Below, one piece after another: positions 33,802 through 45,310 of a stretch of DNA of 64,000 nt. The notes under the pieces are model-generated. The model had not been told where the DNA came from. It worked only from the letters and a program-made list of their open reading frames with translations, and searched no databases. Source of the DNA: Topomyia yanbarensis (Eukaryota > Arthropoda > Insecta > Diptera > Culicidae); the NCBI RefSeq assembly GCF_030247195.1, contig NC_080672.1, forward strand, positions 248,957,709 through 249,021,708, in the 5' to 3' direction. The translations under genes and the position numbers were made by a program. How positions within the stretch are numbered: position 1 is the first letter of the stretch; each line of letters starts with the position of its first letter.

Positions 33802-35115
33802 ATGGCTTCCTCCCCGGATGGCCAAATGGAGATCGAGTCGACTCCTAAGGCTCTCCCCCGACCCAAACAATATCCAGAGCTCTCGACCGGTCCCTTTGTG
33901 GTCTTCTTTCGGCCCAAAACAAAATCGCTGAATCTATTACAGATTTCTAAAGACCTAACGGAACGGTTCTCGGCTGTGATCGAAATAAAAAAGGTCCGCT
34001 CAGACAGGCTGAGGGTCGTGCTGACTAACTCAAAGCAGGCAAACGATATTGCTTGCTGCGAGCACTTTACGAAGGACTATCACGTGTATATTCCAGCTGT
34101 GAAAGTACAGTCTGAAGGCGTTGTCACCGATGACAGTTTGACATGCGAGGATCTGCTGCAGTACGGGGTTGGCCGTTTCAGAGACCGCTTACTTCAGCCA
34201 GTGAAAATACTCGAGTGCAAGCGTTTGCACTCAGTAGTAGTTGCGGGGGATGGTTCAAAAACGTACCCCCAATCAAACTCTTATCGGTTGACCTTCGCTG
34301 GTACCGCTTTGCCAAATTACGTCCTCTTGCACAAGGTTCGTCTGCCTGTGCGTCTGTTTGTGCCGCGGGTCATGAATTGCACAAAGTGTAAACAATTGGG
34401 TCACACAGCCACCCATTGTAGCAATAAGGCCCGCTGTGGAAAATGCGGGGAGAATCATCTAGATGATTCGTGCAGTAAGAATGCTGAGAAGTGTCCTTAC
34501 TGTGCAGAGAATCTGCATGATATCTCGGCATGTCCCGCGTACAAACTACGCGGGGATAAACTAAAACGTTCCCTTGCTGGACGATCCGAACGTTCTTTTG
34601 CAGAAATGCTGAAGAAAGCTACACCACCAACCTCAACAAACATCTATGCTCACTTGCCTCCTAACGAGGGCGAGGCTGATGACCCACAAGAGGGAACATC
34701 TACTAGGGCGCCTAGAAGTTATAGGAAGAGGAGGGACATTTCCTCTCCTAAAGTTCGTTGTAAAGGCCAGAAGGTATCCCTTGACGGGACTCAGAAAGTC
34801 ACATCTATTGGAAGTGTTTCAACCAAACCGAAGCAATTAGCTCCTGGTCTCGGAGTATTAAACTCAGAGAAGGAGTTCCCAGCACTTCCCGGAACATCAA
34901 AAATCCCAAGTGTTCCTCTGTTTCAGTTCGAGAATAATCGCGGCACTGGAATTATCAAACTCTCGGACATTGTGGACTGGATAATAAAAACTTTCAATAT
35001 AACTGATCCTATTAAAAGTCTGTTGTTAGCTTTTCTCCCTACAGTAAGAACATTTTTGAAGCAGTTGACTGCTAAATGGCCCCTCCTTTCAGCGATTGTA
35101 TCCTTCGATGGCTAA
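33802..35115 (+). CDS. ORF1 (gag-like) protein of family 1
   Basis: 437 residues from the ATG at 33802 (MASSPDGQMEIESTPKALPR); the open frame begins slightly upstream at a TTG. Residues about 30-110 hold FVVFFRPKTKSLNLLQISKD and ERFSAVIEIKKV, an RNA-binding-like region. Three zinc knuckles follow near residues 196-255: CTKCKQLGHTATHC, CGKCGENHLDDSC and CPYCAENLHDISAC. The remainder is rich in Ser, Thr, Lys and Pro, then a hydrophobic C-terminal stretch (LLLAFLPTVRTFL). It would package the element RNA. The frame is intact and overlaps the ORF2 ATG by eight bases (atggctaa), which suggests ORF2 translation by reinitiation or stop-start coupling. Confidence 0.92.
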   Translation: MASSPDGQMEIESTPKALPRPKQYPELSTGPFVVFFRPKTKSLNLLQISKDLTERFSAVIEIKKVRSDRLRVVLTNSKQANDIACCEHFTKDYHVYIPAVKVQSEGVVTDDSLTCEDLLQYGVGRFRDRLLQPVKILECKRLHSVVVAGDGSKTYPQSNSYRLTFAGTALPNYVLLHKVRLPVRLFVPRVMNCTKCKQLGHTATHCSNKARCGKCGENHLDDSCSKNAEKCPYCAENLHDISACPAYKLRGDKLKRSLAGRSERSFAEMLKKATPPTSTNIYAHLPPNEGEADDPQEGTSTRAPRSYRKRRDISSPKVRCKGQKVSLDGTQKVTSIGSVSTKPKQLAPGLGVLNSEKEFPALPGTSKIPSVPLFQFENNRGTGIIKLSDIVDWIIKTFNITDPIKSLLLAFLPTVRTFLKQLTAKWPLLSAIVSFDG

Positions 35116-38100
35116 CTCATCGAACGAGGTCACGGATTTGATCACTGTTCTACAGTGGAATTGCAGAAGTATCATCCCGAAAATCGATTCCTTCAAAATT
35201 TTAATAAATAATTTGAGTTGCGATGCATTTGCATTATGTGAAACTTGGTTAACTTCCGACATAGATCTCAACTTCCACGACTTTAATATTATTCGCCTGG
35301 ATCGAGACACCCCCTATGGAGGAGTGCTTTTGGGGATCAAAAAGCGCTATTCCTTCTACAGAATTAACCTTCCCTCGATAACAGGTATTGAAGTCGTCGC
35401 TTGTCAAGTAACAATCAAAGGCAAAGATCTTTGCATAGCTTCCATATATATTCCCCCCAACACCGCGATTGGGCATCGCCGGCTACATGACATCATAGAA
35501 TCCCTGCCTGCACCGCGACTAGTTTTAGGCGACTTTAACTCTCACGGTACGGAATGAGGTTGCCTTTATGATGATAACCGTTCCTCTTTAATTCACAATA
35601 TTTGCGACAACTTCAACATGACAATTCTAAACACGGGTGAAATGACACGGATTCCTCCCCCACCAGCGCGCCCAAGCGCATTAGATTTATCCCTTTGCTC
35701 GACCTCGCTAAAGTTAGAATGCGCGTGGAAGGTAATCCCTGATCCCCACGGTAGCGACCATCTGCCGATCGTAGTCTCAATCAATAACGGCTCAAGGCCA
35801 TTGGAAACAATCAATATTTCGTATGACCTCACACGAAATATCGATTGGAAGAGCTATTCAGCCGCGATATCCGACAACATCGAATCTACTCAAGAACTTC
35901 CTCCGGAGGAAGAGTACAGCTTTTTGGCTGGCTTGATTCTCGACAGCGCGAATCAAGCTCAGACTAAGCCAGTACCCGGCGCGAACATACAAAAACGTTC
36001 TCCCAATCCCTGGTGGGATAAAGAGTGCTCAGACGTGTGCACAGAGAAGGCCGCCGCGTTTAAGACCTTCCGGAACGACGGCTTACCCGCTAGTTTTCGA
36101 CAGTACGCGACGTTAGACAAGCGAATGAAGAGTTTGATGAAAGCCAAAAAACGCGGTTATTGGCGCCGGTTCGTCGACGGATTAACGAGAGAAACATCGA
36201 TGAGCACTCTTTGGGGAACAGCCCGACGTATGCGAAATCGAAACAGTACTAATGAGAGCGTGGAATATTCAAACCGTTGGATATTCGATTTCGCCAAGAA
36301 GGTTTGTCCGGATTCCGCCCCGGCACAGAAGATCTACCGCGCCGCGTCCCGTCACGATAACGCGAACGAAACACTTTTTTCGATGGTGGAGTTCTCACTT
36401 GTTCTCTTGTCGTGTAACAATAAAGCTCCAGGGCCAGACAGAATCAAATTCAACTTGTTGAAGAATCTGCCAGACTCTGCCAAGAGACGCTTGTTGAACT
36501 TATTTAATAAGTTTCTCGAGGCTAACATTGTCCCACACGATTGGAGGCAAGTGAAGGTCATCGCCATCCAAAAACCAGGAAAACCAGCCTCCGACCACAA
36601 TTCGTATCGACCGATCGCAATGCTATCTTGTATCCGGAAGTTGTTCGAGAAAATGATCCTATCCCGCCTCGACAATTGGGTCGAAGCAAATGGCTTACTG
36701 TCAGATACACAATTTGGCTTTCGCTTTGTCTTGCGTTGCTCTCAACCGAAATTCAAATGGCCTATGCTAGTAAAGAGCAGATGGCATCAGTGTTCCTAGA
36801 TATAAAGGGGGCTTTTGATTCAGTTTCTATCAACATTCTTTCAGAGAAGCTGCACCAGCATGGTCTTTCAGCGACTTTAAACAACTTTTTACTAAACTTG
36901 TTGTCGGAAAAGCACATGCATTTTTCGCATGGTGACTTATCGACATCACGATTTAGCTACATGGGCCTTCCCCAGGGCTCATGTCTAAGCCCCCTGTTAT
37001 ACAATTTCTACGTCAACGACATTGATGAATGTCTTGACAATTCCTGCACGTTAAGACAACTTGCAGACGATGGCGTGGTGTCTGTTACGGGACCCAAAGC
37101 TGTCGATCTACAAGGACCATTACAGAATACCTTGGACAATTTGTCTGCATGGGCTATTAAGCTGGGTATCGAATTCTCCACGGAGAAAACTGAGCTAGTT
37201 GTATTTTCTAGGAAGCGTGAACCAGCACAACTACAGCTTCTATTAATGGGTCAAACTATAGCTCAGGTCTTCACAGTAAAATATCTAGGGGTCTGGTTCG
37301 ACTCGAAAGGTACTTGGGGATGCCATATTCGGTATCTGAAACAGAAATGCCAGCAAAGGATCAACTTTCTTCGTACAATAACCGGAACGTGGTGGGGTTC
37401 CCACCCAGGAGACCTAATTAGGTTGTATCAAACAACGATACTGTCGGTACTGGAATACGGATGCTTCTGCTTTCGATCCGCCGCGAACATACATTTCATC
37501 AAACTCGAAAGAATTCAGTATCGTTGTTTGCGTATCGCCTTAGGGTGCATGCAGTCGACCCATACGATGAGTCTCGAAGTCCTGTCGGGCGTTCTCCCGC
37601 TGAAAAATCGATTTTGGGAACTCTCATATCGATTGCTCATTCGATGCGATATCTTGAACCCGTTGGTGATTGAAAATTTCGAAAGGCTTGTTGAGGTCAA
37701 TTCTCAGACCCGTTTTATGTCCCTGTACTTTGACTACATGGCGCAAAATATTAATCCTTCTTCTTACAATCCCAACCGTGTGCATTTCATAAATACTTCT
37801 GAATCTACTGTTTTCTTCGACACATCCATGAAAGATGAGATTATTGGAATTCCGGACCATATACGCCCACAAGTGGTTCCAAATATTTTTTATAATAAAT
37901 TCCGAGAAGTCGACAGTTCTAAGATGTTTTATACTGACGGATCAAACCTCGAAGGGTCCACTGGCTTCGGTATTTTCAATCAAAAGTTCACCGCCTCCTA
38001 CAAACTCAGTGACCCTGCTTCAGTTTACGCCGCAGAACTAGCTGCTATTCAGTATTCCCTTGGAGTCATTGACACATTACCCGCAGACCATTACTTCATC

Positions 38101-38770
38101 GTCTCGGATAGTCTGAGTTCTATTGACGCTATTCGCTCGATGAAACATGGAAAGCATTCCTCGTATTTTTTGGGGAAAATACGGGAGCTACTGAGTGCTT
38201 TATCTGACAAATCTTTCCAGATTACCTTGGTGTGGGTCCCTTCTCATTGCTCCATTCCGGGCAATGAGAAGGCGGACTCCTTAGCTAAGGTGGGTGCCAT
38301 TGAAGGTGACGTTTTTGAAAGACCAAATCCACGAATTTTTCAGTATTACTTATCAGAGAACCCTCGAAAGTTGGCAAACCTCGTGGAGCAATGGGGAGCT
38401 AGGAAGGTGGCTACATTCGATAGTCCCTAAGGTATCGACGAAACCTTGGTTCAAGGGAATGGATGTGGGTCGTGACTTCATTCGTGTGATGTCCCGACTC
38501 ATGGCAAACCATTACACGCTGGATGCACATCTCCGACGTATTGGGCTCGTGGAGAGTGGTATCTGCGCTTGTGGCGACGGTTATCACGATATAAAGCACA
38601 TAGTCTGGGCGTGCACCGAGTACAGTTCCGCCAGGTCTCGGCTTATGGACACCCTCCGGGCCCGAGGAAGACCACCCAACGTCCCGGTTCGAGATGTGTT
38701 GGCAAGCCGCGATGTCCTCTATATGTCCCTTATATACACCTTCATAAAAACCATCAATATCCAACTTTAA
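35108..38770 (+). pseudogene. ORF2 of family 1: endonuclease, RT, RNase H, with three lesions
   Basis: Domains in order: APE endonuclease (LQWNCRSI; ALCETWLT; LVLGDFNSHG; GSDHLPIV) about 35140-35790; RT about 36400-37300 (KAPGPDRI; VFLDIKGAFDSVSI motif A; GLPQGSCLSPLLYNFYVND motif B; LRQLADDGVVSV motif C, Leu in place of the usual Tyr; KYLGVWFD thumb); RNase H about 37920-38300 with its four acidic residues (FYTDGS, AAELAAI, VSDSLS, GNEKADSLA); and a zinc motif CACGDGYHDIKHIVWAC. Lesions: a TGA at 35555-35557 where a decayed copy has TGG; a small deletion after GFR near 36727 that shifts the frame (the copy at 24500 retains a KGKG stretch there); and a second shift between about 38300 and 38430 that restores the first frame. 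Otherwise the protein is complete, about 1220 codons. Confidence 0.9.
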
Positions 38771-39634
38771 CTGCCCCTTTTTCCTTATCATTCTCAGAAG
38801 CGCTCTTTTCCACCTGTACCATACACCCACGATGGTTTGATGCGACTCCAAGGCGACACAAAACATCCCTGTCGAATGAGCCAACAAACACGGGACCTAA
38901 AGCACGAACATCACACGCACAACTCGAAATGTAGCCATCAACATCTGAGCCGCACTACGAAATCGTCTGGAGAAACCCCTGCCATCTCGAGAACGACCAC
39001 CCGGCGTCCCAGTACATGATTCTTCCTGATGAAGACCACCCTGATTCTGTAATCCATCCGTTGATCTCCCGAAGTCTGAAACTGAAATAATGTTCTCCCC
39101 CTGCCATGTTTGTCCACCCTACTTCCCCTGACTCTTATACACAGAAGTAACACCCCTTCCCCCCCCCCCCCCCCAAATATCTTCATGAACCATTTAGCTC
39201 TTCTTGCCTTTTCTAGTTTTAACTATTATATTATATGATCTCGTTGAAAATGCCCAACTCTACTACCACATAAAATAACTCTAATTAATGTCTCCGAATC
39301 TTTACAAAATTTAATCACGCCCTCTAATTATTTCTACTTTTAAGATAGTCATAAAAATTTTCCCCCTTAGTTAAACATTATTTGCTCCAATAATCTCATT
39401 GCTAAAAATGTCAAACCATATTGCCATAAAAACTAAATGACCCCTCTAATCTTACGAAAATTATACTTCCCCCTTGTGTATATGTATAGCTATAAATTAG
39501 CCTTAGTTTAATTTCAAAAATCAATATGTAAGCCCCTAGTTTTAAGTAATTTAAAATGTAAAACAAAACAAAATTGGCACCTTTAAGCTAACGCAAACCT
39601 GCCTTATCAAATAAACGAATTGAAAAAAAAAAAA
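38771..39634 (+). other. 3-prime untranslated region and tail of family 1
   Basis: A long non-coding tail with a C run at 39160-39173, AT-rich from 39200, ending aataaacgaattg plus 13 A. Matching sequence at both decayed copies confirms it belongs to the element. Confidence 0.85.
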
Positions 39635-39952
39635 AGAAACATGGCGCAAATGGGCTCATCACCCTACTTGTCGTTCGATGTGGTCTTTTGAATGTGTGTT
39701 ACTGTGGCAGAACTGCGGAATTTTATCATCAGTATAATCGGTTTGTTGGCAGGCAAATGGTGAACAAGTCCCCGCTCTGTTATGAAAAGCGTGAACGAGC
39801 ATTTGATTTCAGAATACGTTTGATCCCAATTTAGCGTCAGAGTGATGTATTTTATTAGATTATGATGTATTAGAAAGCATGCAATTTGGACGAAAATGTA
39901 TATTGTTAGCAGGATCGTTGCATTAGCCCTATATATGTTATGTCTCTAATAA

Positions 39953-40076
39953 CGTTTTCGTTTTTTCTAGGTGCTACACCGGTGTAGTGCAAAAATGAGA
40001 TAGACTGATTACACACAAGTTTGAGTGAGTGTAGCACCCATTACACCGGTGTAGAGCTACGTCAAAAACGAAAACG
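39953..40076. mobile_element. Small palindromic MITE
   Basis: The ends cgttttcgtttttt and ctacaccggtgtag pair with gtcaaaaacgaaaacg and ctacaccggtgtag on the right, giving nested inverted repeats in 124 bases. No coding content. Confidence 0.6.
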
Positions 40077-40370
40077 ACATAAGCTAATGGTTCGTAGCAA
40101 AGTATGAGGGTCAATCGAGATAATTTACGCTCCATTTAAAGAAAATCGAACATTCAAAAAATGCACGAGAAATACTTCGAAACGCCTTAACAACAAAGTT
40201 AATTACGTTATTTAATGTAATTTATCAACACATTGATGCTTTTACCTCATTTAAAAGTATACTAACATCCAGTATAATTTATAACCGATGAGATTCTACC
40301 ACACTTTCTTTTACGAAGCCTTGCAGCAGAGATTTATATGTATATGGGCCTGTCTACGGGAGTTTGCAGA

Positions 40371-41043
40371 TTAACCCTTTGCGGCGCAGTGGGACGTATA
40401 CGTCCCACCTACTTTTCCTTGTTTTTATTGGATCGTTCTTTTAATCAACTCAACAACAACTAGCACAAAAAAATGTGAATTTGTTAATTACTTATTAGTT
40501 GTAAACAATTAAAACTCGAAAATTTCGTTTTTTTGAAGAATTTTTCGTAGGTAAATTTTTTCGAAAACATATCCAAATATGCAAAAATGGAGTTTATTAT
40601 TATGTTGGTCTATAAAAGATTCTGAAAGAAAGGGATAACTTCTTAACTAACATAAAAATAGATGATCAGGTTTTTGAGGTCGCTGATTACGATTCTGATG
40701 TTAGAATTTGAAAATTCAAAATGGCGCCTACAAAATGGCAACCATTTTAGCGAAACTGGCAAATTTCATTACAGTCAGTATAAAACTCGATTCACGGGGT
40801 TTTTATTGCGTTGCACAGTCGCCATTTTGAATTTTACATTTTCCACGTTAGAATCAGAAACAGCGACCCCGAAAACCCCCTTGTAAGACGTTTTAGTCGA
40901 ATATAAAAAAAAACATGAAATTTAGTCCACCATTTTGAATTTTACGTTTTCGAATTCAGAATTAGAATCAGCGACCCCGGAAGCCTATATAAAGCTTAAA
41001 ATAATAGTATTAACAATGAAAAAAATGCCACGCACAGGGTTAA
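40371..41043. mobile_element. TTAA-flanked MITE (piggyBac-like), element 1
   Basis: TTAA followed by ccctttgcggcgca on the left, and tgccacgcacaggg followed by TTAA on the right, form inverted repeats beginning CCCT with a TTAA duplication, as in piggyBac-type insertion. A perfect 20-base palindrome gtgggacgtatacgtcccac lies at 40389-40408. A 74-codon frame at 40662 is repeated in the second unit (41657) but resembles nothing I know. Confidence 0.65.
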
Positions 41044-42455
41044 GGGGTTACATACCTTTTTGTACGAAACATGTCAAAAAAGTTTGAACTTACGTAAAGG
41101 CACAAAGCAATGATTTCGTAATTTCAAACTTTTAGTATTTTGGTGGTGAATTTTTCAGTGAGATAAACAAGCATAAGTTTATGAAAATATATCGATAAAT
41201 GGTGGAGCTATGACTTTTTCCCCGAAACTATATTTTATTTATGACGTTTGTGGTGATCACGAATAAAGACCAATAGGGCAACTAAAATCCCAAAACTCAA
41301 AAAATTCTATTAGTATATGAGTATTCCTCGTACCTTAACGATTAGTTGAATATATAATTTTTTTCCTGCAGACATTTTTTCTAAAAATTCGCTGTTTTAA
41401 GCTCTAAAAATTGTATTAAAAAATCCCATCTATAAAACAAAAATTTATTTATTCAATAAATTCGGTTGTAACTAAGCTAAAAGATCTAAAAATTTGTTTG
41501 CAAGTATCTCAAACATTAAACTAAATAATAAGAATTTTTCGCAGGTCAATTTTTTCGAAAAAAATATCCAAATATGCAAAAATGGAGTTTATTATTATGT
41601 TGGTCTATAAAAGATTCTGAAAGAAAGGGATAACTTCGTAACTAACATAAAAATAGATGATCAGATTTTTGAGGTCGCTGATTACGATTCTGATGTCAGA
41701 ATTTGAAAATTCAAAATGGCGCCTACAAACTGGCAATAATTTTTGCGAAACTGGCAAATTTCATTACAGTCAGTATAAAACTCGATTCACGGGGTTTTTA
41801 TTGCGTCGCACAGTCGCCATTTTGAATTTTACATTTTCCACGTTAGAATCAGAATCAGCGACCCCGAAAACCCCCTTGTAAGACGTTTTAGGCGAATATA
41901 AAAAAACCATGAAATTTAGTCCACCATTTTGAATTTTACATTTTCGAATTCAGAATCAGAAACAGCGACCCCGGAAGCCTATATAAAGCTTAAAATAATA
42001 GTATTAACAATGAAAAAAATGCCACGCACAGGGTTAAGGGGTTACATACCTTTTTGTACGAAACATGTCAAAAAAGTTTGAACTTACGTAAAGACACAAA
42101 TCAATGATTTCGTAATTTCAAACTTTTAGTATTTTGGTGGTGCATTTTTCAGTGAGATAAACAAGCATAAGTTTATAAAAATATATCGATAAATTTGGAG
42201 CTATGACTTTTTCCCCGAAACTATATTTTATTTATGTCGTTTGCGGTGATCACGAATGAAGACCAATAGGTCAACTAAAATCCCAAAACTCAAAAAATTC
42301 TATTAGTATATGAGTATTCCTCGTACCTTAACGATTAGTTGAACATATAATTTTTTTTCCTGCTGTCGTAAATGTTTTTTCTAAAAATTCGCTGTTTCAA
42401 GCTCTAAAAATTGTATTAAAAAATTCCCATCCACAAAACAAAAATTTATTCATAA
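40540..42455 (+). repeat. Tandem duplication, about 995 bases apart
   Basis: 40540-41455 and 41535-42455 match closely at constant spacing, for example gatgatcaggtttttgaggt at 40661 and its near copy at 41656, and gggttaaggggttacatacc in both. The unit joins the right part of TTAA element 1 to the left part of TTAA element 2. Few differences are seen, so it is recent or gene-converted. Confidence 0.9.
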
Positions 42456-42769
42456 AAAAGGGATCGTTGAAGTACGAAAAAAAATAATTGCGGCCAATTG
42501 AAAAAAAATTGAAGAATCAGTTGAGTGATTTTTCGGCTATCGTGATCACGGAAAATCCATTTTGGAAAAACGACATTTCGAAATAATCGAGCTCAAAATT
42601 TCAAGTTACTGCTCTTGGTAGACGAAGCGCGCTTGGAAGCGCTGTAACATTCGATCTATTTCTCGGATCTCTACAAACATTTGGGAAAGTATTCTCAATG
42701 AGTTGTACTTTCAGATAAAGTAATAAAAAAAATTTCGATTTTTTGAACAAGAAAGAGATATGTAACCCC
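42038..42769. mobile_element. TTAA-flanked MITE, element 2
   Basis: The left end ggggttacataccttt and right end complement (ggggttacatatctct) are flanked by TTAA at 42034-42037 and 42770-42773. A second, truncated copy of its left part starts at 41044 in the first duplication unit. A G run follows at 42776-42791. The body is AT-rich and without a gene. Confidence 0.65.
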
Positions 42770-44639
42770 TTAAGGTAGGGGGGGGGGGGGGCGGATAACG
42801 GTTTCAGCATAAAAGAAATATTTTTTGCGATTTTTCTAGAAGTACATAACATTCTGTAAACTCATTGAAATACAAAGCAAATATCAATAGCAATCTCCGA
42901 TCAATATGGGAAACGTTCCATTTGAGCCAATCGCTACTCATTTCTGATCCAACATTGCAAAAGTCAAAGTGAAAGTATAAAGTACACAAAATATAAAAAA
43001 TTATGCACAAGTTATTCAAAAACATATTTGTATTGACAATATTAAATTTCCATCCTATCCCTTTTATCACCTTACTTATTTCAAATCTTTGGTGTCGGCC
43101 TTCTTTATCAATCTGTCAGTAGTTGAATAGTACCGTGGAAATGTAAAATCGAGTAGATTTCAGGTTTACTTTAGCACAAATACGGGACCTTCAAATTTTT
43201 AATACCCCTTTTCAAATGCTACCCAGACAACCACTTTACACTGATATCACAATCTATGATCGCATTGTGCGTACATTAATGCGTGAACATTAAATCGCAC
43301 AAGGTGCTTCAAATGTGCTATATGCGTGCAAAAGTGGAGGCGATATGTATGCATTATGAAAAAAAGTTCTACCATATGAGATGTAAAAAAAAGTTTATGT
43401 GAATTATGTACTACATGTCGACTAATTCGTATACTCATTGCGACTTTAAAATATCATATTTGCGATACAAAGGAACATTATAAACGAATTACTTTAGCAA
43501 TATATGCGATGTGTGTCAGTTATAATTACGATGTTTTTCGATGTTATATACGATTTACACCGTATTTCTTTTCAATGCCAAAAAAAACAACAAAAAAACT
43601 AAATTAGTTCCAAAACCAATATTGCTATCCATGGCGTGGTGTTCTTGTCATTAGCTGTGCACACAATATTTTTGCATTTGTTCCTCTTATAACCGACATA
43701 TTTAGTCTTCCATCCAGACTCGAACCTTGAACTTCTTAGTCGTCAAGCGGCACTCTCTTCTCTGATGTATCTTCTACTTATCGGAAATGTCGATTTTTGG
43801 CGATGTCATTCTTCTTTCATCATATATTTAACTAAATTATTTCGTATAACCGCAATATACTTACGGATGTCGTTACGTGATATAATTCGCTACTTTGTAC
43901 GAGGAAAATATTGCTTATATATGAATATGTTTGGTCAAGATATATCGCTTAATTCCAATTTCATTGTATCTCATATCGCGAGATAATTTGAAATTTTTTA
44001 CAGGCAGATACATTACTTACATACCAACCATGCTGTGATTACCAACTCTTTTTAAACTGAATATTGCAAAATCAAGACTAAATTATCTGGCGAAATTGGG
44101 TGCTTAATATTCTGATTAACATAAACTTTAAAACTATTTATGAAATATTTGCATGTGGTACCTTAAAGGGGTATACGCAATATTCTCTCACAAAATTTGC
44201 TGTAATCAATATATTCTCTCGATAGGGCACGACATTAACTGAACTAACTCGTGTATTTGGTAAGTTGTGCTTACCAGTATAAATTACATTATTTATACAT
44301 CTGACGTAGTAAAAAGATTTTTCCTTTCTATCTAATGAACTTATAAAAGTATATCTGTGCAGATATTTCTGGCACAATGGCAACTCTGCATTCATATGTC
44401 AAAGAGGCCAAATCAAACAAAGGCTTGAAAAATTGTTCCTTCAATTTTCAAGAAAATCTAACAGTGACGGATCCAGGGGGAGGACTACGTGTTCTTGCTG
44501 TTCCGGTTTCGTGAGTTCGTGACGGATTTTTGATGTGACCGAAACTTTCTTCCAATGAAAAGCTGGACAAACAAAGAACGGAAGGGTGCTACAAAGCAAA
44601 ATCTGGTTATAGTGGGTAGAAAATATAAAATCCTGCAAG

Positions 44640-45310
44640 CCGCAGAAGACCTACCAAAGCAAGAAGTGTCCTACATCGAAAACAAACGAAATTCGTAAAG
44701 CTTAAACTACTGATTCGCGGATATACCACTGTACTAGCGATATGATCGTTTATACCTTTTGTCGTGCACACCTAGAAAAAATAGTGTAAATTTACGTCTC
44801 CTGACCATGACATATACGAGCATCAAAAATGACTTAGTTTTACGTTTGATTTTAATTTTACATGACGTTTAATTTCGTAAATCATGTAATTTTACTCCAC
44901 ATACAGCGTTTGTTCTGAATGGTAGGAAGTGTAATTTTAAGTCATTGCGCATGTAAAGTATATGTTTCATGTAAAATTAAATGTAACACGGTAATGTTCT
45001 GTCATTTCGTAAATTACGGTTTGTTGAATTGTGTCATGTTTGCAATTACGTCAACGATAAAATTCGGATTTTTTTGGTGTGTGGATTCTAGACAACCATG
45101 TTTACCATTAAAATTTATCACACCTTTGATGAAAGAACGAGCAGGACAGTTACAAATAAAACAACGTATTCTGACTGCAACATGATTACCATTAATCACC
45201 AACCCATGCTCTAAAATAGGTAGTAGCTCATCTACAAATGGATTTAGAAATTCAATAGCACTTTTTGGTTTGCTCGTTCCATAATATATTCCTATGGCCA
45301 TAGGGCGAGT
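44640..45310 (-). pseudogene. Transposase-like fragment split by a MITE
   Basis: Minus-strand frame 45301-45088 encodes MAIGIYYGTSKPKSAIEFLN, a region LLPILEHGLVINGN, and RCFICNCPARSFIKGVINFN then GKHGCLE. The reading continues on the far side of the MITE, at 44769 downward, with TKGINDHIASTVVYPRI. Skipping the MITE puts the two parts in one frame, with C-x2-C and C-x-x-C-like cysteine pairs. I recall similar sequences as an uncharacterised transposase-like family repeated in many insect genomes, but I cannot name it. A further frame at 45494-45709 may be another part. Stops elsewhere show it is dead. Confidence 0.55.
44770..45087. mobile_element. Short MITE, copy 2 (CACACC-ended)
   Basis: Ends gcacacctagaaaaaatag and, reversed, cacaccaaaaaaatccg. 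Its body matches the element at 14850-15151 in opposite orientation (for example tttacgtttgattttaattt, catgtaaagtatatgtttca, tgcaattacgtcaacg). It interrupts the transposase-like fragment, so it is younger than that element. Confidence 0.8.

Larger units (their letters stand above)
33474..39634 (+). mobile_element. Full-length family-1 non-LTR retrotransposon (I/LOA type with RNase H)
   Basis: About 6.16 kb from gtctctacgcat to a poly-A tail after aataaacgaattg. The 14 bases agaaacatggcgca at 33460-33473 and 39635-39648 are an exact target-site duplication, so both ends are certain. It has a 330-base 5-prime UTR, ORF1, an overlapping ORF2 with endonuclease, RT, RNase H and zinc motif, and an 850-base 3-prime UTR with a poly-C tract at 39160-39173. 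RNase H after RT and three CCHC knuckles in ORF1 fit the I or LOA group; the clade cannot be settled by eye. Two older, decayed copies lie at 2995-8268 and 15924-25355. Confidence 0.93.
33169..39667. mobile_element. TAGGGTGA MITE, interrupted by the full-length family-1 element
   Basis: The left end tagggtgaagtgcctatttt and the complement of the right end (tagggtgatgagcccattt) form inverted repeats bounded by TA. With the retrotransposon and one copy of its duplication removed, the MITE is about 325 bases: 33169-33473 plus 39649-39667. A diverged relative lies at 31789. Confidence 0.65.

Noticed and set aside
40021..40076. CRISPR-like or operator palindromes (ctacaccggtgtag)
   Set aside because: The palindromes are part of a MITE in a eukaryotic genome; there is no array of spaced repeats.
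40662..41881. Duplicated 74-codon ORF as a conserved small gene
   Set aside because: It occurs twice only because the DNA is tandemly duplicated, and it lies inside a MITE.
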